A stretch of DNA of 11,440 bases from an uncultured beta proteobacterium. GTDB lineage: Bacteria > Pseudomonadota > Gammaproteobacteria > Burkholderiales > Burkholderiaceae. A program made the translations under genes and the position numbers. A model generated the notes under the pieces. The model saw nothing but the letters and a program-made list of their open reading frames with translations. It did no database searches and had not been told where the DNA came from. Shown in pieces: positions 5,522-11,440 of this stretch. Within the stretch, counting starts at the first letter, position 1, and every line of letters starts with the position of its first letter. The stretch lies in assembly GCA_903938955.1 (NCBI GenBank), contig CAJAFJ010000044.1, forward strand, positions 1 through 11,440, read 5' to 3'.

Positions 5522-7171
5522 TCAGTCCACCGTTTGCCGTCCGGCCAAATGACGCTCCTGGCGCTGCGCCAGCGTTTTGGCGGTCAGCGCTTCCGGCGCA
5601 GATTGTTTGGGCAACAAGCCTTTGAGGGCGCGGGGGTTAGACCGGGCGCCGCTTGCCAGGTAGTCCGCCAGCAGGAGGTTCTGCACCGTTTCCACCGGCA
5701 GGCCACGCGGACCGCTGAGGTAATCAAACAAGGCATCCACCAGCACCTCAGGCGTCAGGCCGCTGGTTTTAGTCGTGGTTTGCCAAAGCCAGTCGGCAAA
5801 CCCCATGAAGGCATAAAACGGCGACATTTCACTGGGGCCGGGGTCACCCTCTACGCCAGCCATGGCCTGCGCCTCGGCGTGGGTTTCAGGGCCCGCATCC
5901 AGCAGCAGCGCCAGGGAGTGCGTGAAGCGCCCGGAGTTGGCAACCAGATCCCAATAACGCGAAAAGCGGGTAAAGCGCTGCATCGTGGCCGCGTCCACGG
6001 CGCCGGTTTGCCGCACGGTGTAAGGCGGCTCGGGGTCATAGACCATGCCGTACTCAGCCGTGTGGCGGGCAATCGGTGTGCCGCGCAGGCGCTTCAAAAT
6101 GCCGAGCTGAATCTCATGCGGCTGCAAGGCGTGCAGACGGTCAAAGCCGGTGGCAAAACTTTCCAGCGACTCGCCCGGCAGGCCAAACAGCAAATCGGTG
6201 TGCAAATGTGCGTTGGACTCCTGCACCAGCCAGCGCAGGTTCAGGGCGGTTTTGTCATTGTCCTGCTTGCGCGAAATGCGCTGCTGCACATCGACATTGA
6301 AGCTCTGCACGCCCACTTCAAACTGCAACACGCCGGGAGGAAACTGCACGATCATGGCCTTGAGGCGATCCGGTAGTTGGTCGGGCACGACTTCAAAATG
6401 GACGAACAAATCAGCGCTGAGGCGGTCCAGAAAAAACTGCAGAATGCGCACCGAGGCATCGATTTTCAGATTGAAGGTGCGGTCGACAAACTTGAAATTG
6501 CGGGCGCCGCGTTGGTACAAGCCCTCCATCCCGGCCAGAAAATGCTCCAGGTCAAACGCCCAGGCGGTCTTATCGAGCGAACTCAGACAGAACTCGCACT
6601 TGAACGGGCAGCCGCGCGAGGCCTCGACATAGAGCAAGCGGTGCGCCAGATCGGCATCGGTGTACTCGGCGTAGGGCAGCGCAATCTGGTCCAGCGGCGG
6701 TTGCTCGCCGGCGATGACTTTCATCAGCGGCTGCGGCCCGTGTAAGAGCGCGCGGCACAGCTTGGGAAAACTCACATCGCCCCAACCCGTAATAACAAAG
6801 TCGGCCAACCGCACGATGGCTTGCTCATCCACCTCGTGGCTGACCTCGGGGCCGCCCAGCACCACCTTGAGGCCGGGCCGTTGCGCTTTGAGCCGTTTGA
6901 TAACTTCGCAAGTTTGCGTCACGTTCCAGATGTACACGCCAAAACCAATGATCTGCACTGCGCCCGGCAGCGGCGTGCCCAATGTGGCCAGCAACTCGTC
7001 CACCATCTCCTGCGGCTTGCGGGCAATGGTGAACTCACGCAGTGCGGTCTGCGGCTTGAAGTCGCCCATATTGGCCAGCAGGTAGCGCAAGCCTAATGAG
7101 GCGTGAATGTATTTGGCGTTGAGGGTGGCCAGGAGGATGGCGGGAGCAGTGGCGGATTCAAAAGCGGTCAT
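5522..7171 (-). CDS. B12-binding-domain radical SAM protein (DUF4080-type C-terminus)
   Basis: The 549-residue protein begins with a Rossmann-like cobalamin-binding-type domain (about residues 10-145) containing LLATLNAKYIHASLGLRYLL and VVLGGPEVSHE. The classical DxHxxG cobalamin ligand motif is absent, so base-off B12 binding is doubtful. A radical SAM core follows, with Cys188, Cys192 and Cys195 in GCPFKCEFC, which bind the [4Fe-4S] cluster. VDRTFN, FEVGVQSF and DLLFGLPGES are further barrel strands. The C-terminal 170 residues resemble the helical DUF4080 region found in this subgroup. Members are predicted methyltransferases or other SAM-dependent modifying enzymes without a defined substrate. 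The ATG at 7171 is preferred to the in-frame ATG at 7216. The extra 15 residues do not resemble the family, and a GATAAT box (7183-7178) lies within them, 6 nt before the 7171 start. Confidence 0.9.
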   Translation of the reverse strand: MTAFESATAPAILLATLNAKYIHASLGLRYLLANMGDFKPQTALREFTIARKPQEMVDELLATLGTPLPGAVQIIGFGVYIWNVTQTCEVIKRLKAQRPGLKVVLGGPEVSHEVDEQAIVRLADFVITGWGDVSFPKLCRALLHGPQPLMKVIAGEQPPLDQIALPYAEYTDADLAHRLLYVEASRGCPFKCEFCLSSLDKTAWAFDLEHFLAGMEGLYQRGARNFKFVDRTFNLKIDASVRILQFFLDRLSADLFVHFEVVPDQLPDRLKAMIVQFPPGVLQFEVGVQSFNVDVQQRISRKQDNDKTALNLRWLVQESNAHLHTDLLFGLPGESLESFATGFDRLHALQPHEIQLGILKRLRGTPIARHTAEYGMVYDPEPPYTVRQTGAVDAATMQRFTRFSRYWDLVANSGRFTHSLALLLDAGPETHAEAQAMAGVEGDPGPSEMSPFYAFMGFADWLWQTTTKTSGLTPEVLVDALFDYLSGPRGLPVETVQNLLLADYLASGARSNPRALKGLLPKQSAPEALTAKTLAQRQERHLAGRQTVD

Positions 7172-7177
7172 GTCGGC

Positions 7178-7208
7178 ATTATCAAACCATGCCCTATAAA
7201 CCGACCAA
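7178..7208 (-). promoter_or_regulatory. Candidate promoter of the radical SAM gene
   Basis: On the minus strand TTGGTC (7208-7203) and GATAAT (7183-7178) are separated by 19 bp. GATAAT ends 6 nt before the ATG, so transcription would start at or next to the start codon and give a leaderless message. No Shine-Dalgarno sequence precedes this ATG, which agrees. The 19-bp spacer is longer than ideal. Confidence 0.4.
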
Positions 7209-7426
7209 GACCCCATCCTTTCGAGGAGAGTTTGAGGCGCAGCCGCTGGATGTTGAAATCATTGTGTTCAGGTCCCGGCTTGGCGGCTCACGACATGTGT
7301 AACTTTTGGTGCGGCCCAAGGTCACGTCCGCCTGACTGGCGACAATGCGGTCAAGGGATCTGACGTCCGACGCTTGGGTTCACCCTTCCGCCAAAACGTC
7401 TCCATCAACTCTGGGACTGCAAAATC

Positions 7427-7885
7427 ATGACTCGCTCATTACGGCACCTTTGCTTGTGTTTTTTCTTAACGCTCTTGCTGCCCTTCAACAGCCATGCCCA
7501 GGTGTCAGAAAAATGCGTTTCAACAGTCGTTGAATTAAAAAACTTGCTGAACGACCAGGCGTTTTCTTTGACATGGGAAGAGACCACGATGGATGATGGC
7601 AAGCCCCTGGTGGTGTCGATTGCGGAAAAAAACGGGGCTCTTTCGGTGGAATTCACAAAGACGACCAAAGGACTTTGGGCCGATATTTCTGGCGTGATTT
7701 GCAAAACGGACAAGGATTTGGAAATCAGGTTTACCGCCGAACAGATTCGCTTTGGGCCTGCGGCAAGCTGGGTACTGCGCTATGCCTTGGGTAAGGGCGG
7801 GAAATTCACCCTGACGAAAATCGATGACAAACAATTGCGTGTGGCCACAACTGGCTGGAGCGGGATTTTTGCGCCAAGGCACTAG
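7427..7885 (+). CDS. Small secreted/periplasmic hypothetical protein
   Basis: I do not recognise this 152-residue protein. It has a clear Sec signal peptide: Arg4 and Arg6, a hydrophobic core CLCFFLTLLL, then a Ser-His-Ala cleavage site after residue 24. The mature part has about 128 residues, mixed charge and a predicted beta-rich pattern, with no membrane helix. Mature cysteines are Cys30 and Cys92, enough for one disulfide. Base composition over 7400-7880 is visibly AT-richer than the flanking genes, which suggests either relaxed constraint or acquisition. The next gene starts 111 bp downstream. No clear Shine-Dalgarno sequence precedes the ATG, but signal-peptide placement makes this start convincing. 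It is probably a true gene, with function unknown. Confidence 0.75.
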   Translation: MTRSLRHLCLCFFLTLLLPFNSHAQVSEKCVSTVVELKNLLNDQAFSLTWEETTMDDGKPLVVSIAEKNGALSVEFTKTTKGLWADISGVICKTDKDLEIRFTAEQIRFGPAASWVLRYALGKGGKFTLTKIDDKQLRVATTGWSGIFAPRH

Positions 7886-7996
7886 ACCAGGGCGGACCCA
7901 ACGTGACGGTTTTGGCAACTATCATCGACAGACCATGCCATTCCCCCCCCTGAACACCCACCGCCAACCAGCCCGGCCACAACCGCCGACCGCGAC

Positions 7997-8344
7997 ATGA
8001 GCCGCGGCCAGGTCAAAAACATCACCGGCGACTCGTTCTTTGTCTGGGAGGGCGACGTGCTGGTGTTCAACGTGCTGGGCAAACCCAGCTCCAGCAAAGA
8101 CGCCATCGGCAAGCCCAAAGGCACGCAGCTCAAGATCAGCGTCACGGCCGCACCCATTGCGGGCAAGGCCACCGATCACATGGTGCGCTTTCTGGCGCCC
8201 CTGTTTGGCGTGGCGGTAGCCGACATCGAGGTGGTGTTTGGCCGCGAAAATGTGAACAAGCAGCTGCGCATCAAGGCGCCCAAAAAGTTGCCCGGCGTGT
8301 TCGGCCAAACGTCCTTGTTCGACGATACGGCCCCAAAAAAGTAA
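7997..8344 (+). CDS. YggU/DUF167-family protein
   Basis: The 115-residue product carries the DUF167 core at about residues 35-95: DAIGKPKGTQLKISVTAAPIAGKATDHMVRFLAPLFGV, then a strand-turn-strand with FGRENVNKQLRI. This matches the known small alpha/beta fold of YggU, whose biochemical role is undefined. The N-terminal 20 residues contain a WEGDVLVFNV strand. The chosen ATG has no Shine-Dalgarno sequence, but it overlaps the stop of a 21-codon ORF (7935-8000) as ATGA. The same frame stays open upstream to 7907 without another ATG. The DsbD/ScsB-type gene starts 53 nt downstream in the same direction, so joint transcription is likely. Family assignment is good; the exact N-terminus is uncertain. 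Confidence 0.85.
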   Translation: MSRGQVKNITGDSFFVWEGDVLVFNVLGKPSSSKDAIGKPKGTQLKISVTAAPIAGKATDHMVRFLAPLFGVAVADIEVVFGRENVNKQLRIKAPKKLPGVFGQTSLFDDTAPKK

Positions 8345-8397
8345 GAAGCCACCCTGCGCCCGGAACTTTGCGTCCCCTGCCCCACTCCGACATTGCC

Positions 8398-10572
8398 ATG
8401 ACATTCTCAAAATTCTCCCCTCGCACTTGGCTGGCTGTATTTGTAATGGCCGCTGGCGCGCTAAGCACCGGCGCCAGCGCCCAAGCCACGGCTAAAACGG
8501 TCGTCACCACGCCGCAGGTGCGCGCCGAGTTGATGGCCCATGCGCCGGACGGCACGGCCCCCGGCAAAACCGTGTGGGTCGGCTTGCAACTCACGCACCA
8601 GCCCGAGTGGCACACCTACTGGAAAAATCCGGGCGATTCCGGCTTGCCGATCGCGCTGACGTGGACCTTGCCCGCGGGCGTCAGCGCCGGCGACATCGCC
8701 TGGCCCTTGCCCAAAAAGCTGCCGATTGGCGACCTGCTCAACTATGGCTATGACGCCACGGTGCTGCTGCCGGTGCCGCTCACCATCAGCCCCGCCTTCA
8801 AACCCTCGGGGCTCAACCCCGACCTGACGATCAAGCTCAAAGCCAGCTGGCTGGTATGTCGGCGCGAATGCATTCCTGAAGACGGCGAGTTTGTGCTGAA
8901 CCTGCCGGCGCAGGGCTCCACGGCCTTCAACAGCGCCGCGTTCGAGGCCAGTTTCAAGGCGCAACCCCAGCCCCTGAACGCCGACAGCCAAGTCGAGGTG
9001 ACGGGCAAAACGATCAAGGTGACGGTGGCCGGACTACCGCCCGCCTTGCAAGGCAAGACGCTCGATTTTTTCCCGGAAACGCTGGAAGTGATTCAACCCG
9101 CAGCCAAGTGGACGCAAGGCTGGCAAGGCCCGGTGTGGACGGCAGAAGTGCCCCTGTCGCCCTACCGCAGCCAGAGCCCGAGCGTGATGCCGCTGCTGCT
9201 GGTCGGCGAGGTCAATGGCCAGCGTCAGGGTTATGTCACGCCAGCCAAGGTGCTGGGCAACTGGGTTAACGCCGCGCCAGCGACCGGCGCGTCACCCGAT
9301 CTGTCGGCAGGACTCAAGCCCGGCTCCGCAGACATCAGCCTGACAGGCCCCGCGGCCAGCGCGGGCGTGTCGCTGGGCTTGTGGGCGGCGCTGTTCGGCG
9401 CCTTGCTCGGCGGCTTGATTTTGAACCTGATGCCGTGCGTGTTCCCGGTGCTGGCGATCAAGGTGATGAGCTTCACGCGGCATGCCGATGACCGCCGCGG
9501 CCACCGCATCAGCGGCCTGGCCTACACGGCGGGCGTGGTGCTGTCATTTGTGGCGCTGGGCGCCCTGATGCTGGTCTTGCGCAGCGCCGGCGAATCGCTG
9601 GGCTGGGGCTTTCAGCTGCAGTCGCCTGCGGTGGTGACGGCGCTGGCGGTGCTGTTCACGGTGATGGGGCTGAACCTGGCCGGGCTGTTTGAGTTTGGCA
9701 GTTTTCTGCCCGGCAACGTGGCCAGCTTGCAGTCGCGCAACATCGGCATCAATGCGTTTTTATCGGGCGTGCTGGCCGTTGCCATTGCCTCGCCGTGTAC
9801 CGCGCCGTTCATGGGCGCCTCGCTCGGGCTGGCGCTGGGCTTGCCCGCGTTGCAGGCCTTGCTGATTTTTGCGGCGATTGGCGTCGGCATGGCCTTGCCA
9901 TACCTCGCCGCCAGCCTGATCCCGGCGGTGGCCCGGCTGCTGCCGCGCCCCGGGGCCTGGATGGCCACCTTCCGCCGCGCCATGGCGTTTCCAATGTTTG
10001 CCACGGTGGTTTGGCTGGTGTGGGTGCTGGGTCAACAGACCGGAATTGACGGTGCCAGCGCGCTGCTGGCGCTGTTGCTGGTGCTCAGCTTGGTGATCTG
10101 GTCGCTCACCCTCCAGGGCCGCACACGCGGGGTGATGACGGCGGTGTCGATCGCGATCGGCGCCCTGTTGATGGGTGCTATCGGCCACAACATCCTGAAG
10201 CCGCTGGAGGCGGCCACGGCAGCCAACGCCACCGACCGCTGGCAACCGTGGGCGCCGGGCCGGGTCGAACAGGTGCTGGCCAGCGGTGCGCCGGTGTTTG
10301 TCGACTTCACCGCCGCCTGGTGCGTCACCTGCCAATACAACAAGAAAACCACCCTGATCAACGCCGAGGTACTGGCCGACATAGACGCCAAAAAAGTGAC
10401 CCTGTTGCGCGCCGACTGGACCCGGCGTGACCCGGCCATCACCGCCGCACTCGGCCAGTTGGGCCGCAACGGTGTGCCGGTGTATGTGCTGTACCAAAGC
10501 GGCCGTGCGCCGGTGGTGCTGTCCGAGATTTTGAGCGTGAGCGAGGTGCGGGCCGCGCTGGCCACGCTTTGA
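8398..10572 (+). CDS. DsbD/ScsB-type thiol:disulfide interchange protein
   Basis: The 724-residue product has three parts. After a signal peptide (cleavage near Ala28), a periplasmic N-terminal domain of the DsbD/ScsB type contains PEWHTYWKNPGDSGLP and Cys154/Cys158 in WLVCRRECIPEDGEF. From about residue 325 to 600 there are eight membrane helices with the paired cysteines Cys347 (LNLMPCVFPVLAIK) and Cys467 (SPCTAPFMG). The C-terminal 110 residues are a thioredoxin-like domain with Cys642-Val-Thr-Cys645 and a Gly-Val-Pro cis-proline loop. Electrons would pass from cytoplasmic thioredoxin through the membrane cysteines to periplasmic partners. The long N-terminal domain with HTYWKNPGDSGLP is more like ScsB than classical DsbD. 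An in-frame TTG at 8368 is rejected because the ATG at 8398 gives a normal signal peptide. The secreted two-cysteine protein upstream could be a client, which is a guess. Confidence 0.93.
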   Translation: MTFSKFSPRTWLAVFVMAAGALSTGASAQATAKTVVTTPQVRAELMAHAPDGTAPGKTVWVGLQLTHQPEWHTYWKNPGDSGLPIALTWTLPAGVSAGDIAWPLPKKLPIGDLLNYGYDATVLLPVPLTISPAFKPSGLNPDLTIKLKASWLVCRRECIPEDGEFVLNLPAQGSTAFNSAAFEASFKAQPQPLNADSQVEVTGKTIKVTVAGLPPALQGKTLDFFPETLEVIQPAAKWTQGWQGPVWTAEVPLSPYRSQSPSVMPLLLVGEVNGQRQGYVTPAKVLGNWVNAAPATGASPDLSAGLKPGSADISLTGPAASAGVSLGLWAALFGALLGGLILNLMPCVFPVLAIKVMSFTRHADDRRGHRISGLAYTAGVVLSFVALGALMLVLRSAGESLGWGFQLQSPAVVTALAVLFTVMGLNLAGLFEFGSFLPGNVASLQSRNIGINAFLSGVLAVAIASPCTAPFMGASLGLALGLPALQALLIFAAIGVGMALPYLAASLIPAVARLLPRPGAWMATFRRAMAFPMFATVVWLVWVLGQQTGIDGASALLALLLVLSLVIWSLTLQGRTRGVMTAVSIAIGALLMGAIGHNILKPLEAATAANATDRWQPWAPGRVEQVLASGAPVFVDFTAAWCVTCQYNKKTTLINAEVLADIDAKKVTLLRADWTRRDPAITAALGQLGRNGVPVYVLYQSGRAPVVLSEILSVSEVRAALATL

Positions 10573-10581
10573 ACAACGCGG

Positions 10582-10599
10582 ACCGGCTGAGCCGCCGGT
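10582..10599. other. Intercistronic hairpin
   Basis: ACCGGC (10582-10587) pairs perfectly with GCCGGT (10594-10599) across a six-base loop, 10 nt after the transporter stop codon. Only TT follows, so it is not a convincing intrinsic terminator. It could protect the 3' end of the upstream message or attenuate read-through into the CoA-binding gene. Confidence 0.35.
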
Positions 10600-10620
10600 T
10601 GCCCATTCCGCACCCAAATC

Positions 10621-10625
10621 AAGGA
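10621..10625 (+). promoter_or_regulatory. Shine-Dalgarno AAGGA
   Basis: AAGGA lies 8 nt before the ATG at 10634 and supports that start. It is one of only three clear ribosome binding sites in the window. Confidence 0.7.
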
Positions 10626-10633
10626 CCCAAGCC

Positions 10634-11053
10634 ATGACGCAAACCGACAACATCCGCCACATCCTCCGCCACTACCGCACTGTGGCCGTGGTCGGCCTGT
10701 CGCCCAAGCAGCACCGCGCCAGTTTTGAGGTGGCGCACTACATGCAAAAGCACGGCTGGCGCATCATCCCGGTCAACCCGGTGGCGGCGACCAGCGGCAC
10801 CCCGATCCTGGGTGAAAAAGTCTATGCCACGCTGCTTGATGCCGCACGGCACGAGAAGATTGAACTGGTCGATGTGTTCCGCAATGCCGAGGACGTACCA
10901 CCGGTGGTGGCCGAAGCCATCGCCATTGGCGCCCAGGCGGTGTGGCTGCAACTGGGTATCGTCAACGATCAGGCCATCGCCACCGCCCACGCCGCCGAGC
11001 TGCGCACGGTACAAGACAAATGCCTGCTGGTGGAGCACGCGGTCGGCGTGTGA
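10634..11053 (+). CDS. YccU-type CoA-binding domain protein
   Basis: The 139-residue protein is a single Rossmann-like CoA-binding domain of the YccU family, at its usual length. It opens with a strand-loop VAVVGLSPKQHRASFEVA (about residues 18-35), then GWRIIPVNP. IELVDVFRNAEDVPPVVAEAI and AVWLQLGIVND form the later strands that line the nucleotide site, and CLLVEH closes the domain. Similar domains occur in succinyl-CoA synthetase alpha subunits and acyl-CoA synthetases; the free-standing protein has no assigned reaction. It sits 61 bp after the thiol:disulfide transporter gene and 111 bp before hemE. It may share the transporter's transcript, since no strong terminator separates them. Confidence 0.93.
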   Translation: MTQTDNIRHILRHYRTVAVVGLSPKQHRASFEVAHYMQKHGWRIIPVNPVAATSGTPILGEKVYATLLDAARHEKIELVDVFRNAEDVPPVVAEAIAIGAQAVWLQLGIVNDQAIATAHAAELRTVQDKCLLVEHAVGV

Positions 11054-11152
11054 TGCGGCGCCAACCCAACTTGTGCGCCTGCAAACGGTAAAACGCATGT
11101 TTCAACACGCCCCAAGCTGGCTCACGTCAAGGTTTTTCCGGGCGCGGCCTGC

Positions 11153-11158
11153 GACAAT
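11153..11158 (+). promoter_or_regulatory. Candidate extended -10 box of hemE
   Basis: GACAAT ends 6 nt before the hemE ATG and is preceded by TGC, giving an extended -10 layout (TGCGACAAT, 11150-11158). Transcription would begin at or next to the start codon. There is no usable Shine-Dalgarno sequence, as GGGG ends one base before ATG. No good -35 was found at normal spacing. Confidence 0.4.
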
Positions 11159-11164
11159 TGGGGC

Positions 11165-11440
11165 ATGAATACATCCGCCATCACCAGCCCCTACGCGCCG
11201 CTAAAAAACGACACCTTCATCCGCGCCTGCCTGCGCCAGTCCACCGAGCACACGCCGGTCTGGCTGATGCGCCAGGCCGGTCGTTACTTGCCAGAGTACC
11301 GCGCCACCCGCGCCGAAGCCGGCAGCTTCATGGGCCTGGCCACCAACACCGACTACGCCACCGAAGTCACCTTGCAGCCCTTGGAACGCTATCCGCTGGA
11401 CGCCGCCATTTTGTTCAGCGACATCCTGACCATCCCCGAC
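11165..11440 (+). CDS. hemE: Uroporphyrinogen decarboxylase, N-terminal part (cut by window end)
   Basis: Ninety-two codons are present before the right edge. The product begins with a short variable segment, then [11 protein letters not shown] and the hallmark [16 protein letters not shown] (about residues 31-46), which holds the conserved Arg and Gln residues that bind the substrate propionates. FSDIL follows near residue 86, including the conserved active-site aspartate. The enzyme removes four acetate carboxyl groups from uroporphyrinogen III to give coproporphyrinogen III in cytoplasmic haem synthesis. The frame is intact as far as seen. The start is chosen because the family N-terminus begins a few residues later and no in-frame ATG lies closer upstream. 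Confidence 0.96.
   Translation, partial: MNTSAITSPYAPLKNDTFIRACLRQSTEHTPVWLMRQAGRYLPEYRATRAEAGSFMGLATNTDYATEVTLQPLERYPLDAAILFSDILTIPD

Noticed and set aside
7172..7216. Upstream ATG start for the radical SAM protein
   Set aside because: The added 15 residues do not resemble the family, the only purine-rich stretch is one base from the ATG, and a -10-like box lies inside the segment.
9760..10662. 300-codon minus-strand open frame
   Set aside because: It is antisense to the membrane and thioredoxin parts of the DsbD/ScsB gene and has no domain pattern.
11054..11110. Possible terminator before hemE (GGCGC..GCGCC)
   Set aside because: The stem is only five pairs with a 13-base loop and no T-tract follows.

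Overview
The window reads as ordinary chromosomal DNA of a GC-rich betaproteobacterium. Protein character (uroporphyrinogen decarboxylase next to a YccU-like CoA-binding protein, ScsB/DsbD-type transporter, YggU) and the short palindromic repeat style point to Burkholderiales, probably Comamonadaceae (Rhodoferax/Polaromonas-like). This taxonomic placement is an inference from general look, not from a search. Eleven protein genes are supported; two are cut by the window edges. No tRNA, rRNA, CRISPR array, insertion sequence or phage gene was seen.

Region 1 (1-4028) looks like a small amino-acid metabolism locus. A MocR/GntR-type regulator with an aminotransferase-like domain (minus strand, C-terminal part outside the window) is divergent from a rightward run: an EamA/DMT-family transporter, a fold-type I PLP aminotransferase and a PhzF-family isomerase-like enzyme. 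The 108-bp divergent region carries three copies of TGTRCTGC in direct orientation, which suits a MocR operator. The likely picture is a regulator sensing an amino compound or PLP adduct and controlling export and/or transamination of that compound. The substrate cannot be read from the sequence.

Region 2 (4029-7171) is leftward: a creatininase-family metal amidohydrolase, a YjdM (PhnA-type) zinc-ribbon protein and a B12-binding-domain radical SAM protein. The short gaps hold a 29-bp-period direct repeat (4030-4077), a tandem 11-bp repeat in front of the creatininase gene, and a small palindromic hairpin (5459-5472).

Region 3 (7172-11440) is rightward: a small secreted hypothetical protein in visibly AT-richer DNA, a YggU/DUF167 protein, a 724-residue DsbD/ScsB-type thiol:disulfide transporter, a YccU-type CoA-binding protein and the first 92 codons of hemE. 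Two gaps in this part are notable: an 8-C tract and an ATGA-overlapping short ORF ahead of the YggU gene, and -10-like hexamers ending exactly 6 nt before the ATG of several genes, which suggests leaderless transcription.

I did not find a clearly new biological system. The most interesting points are the putative MocR operator array, the C-tract/short-ORF arrangement before the YggU gene, and the repeated -10/ATG spacing.
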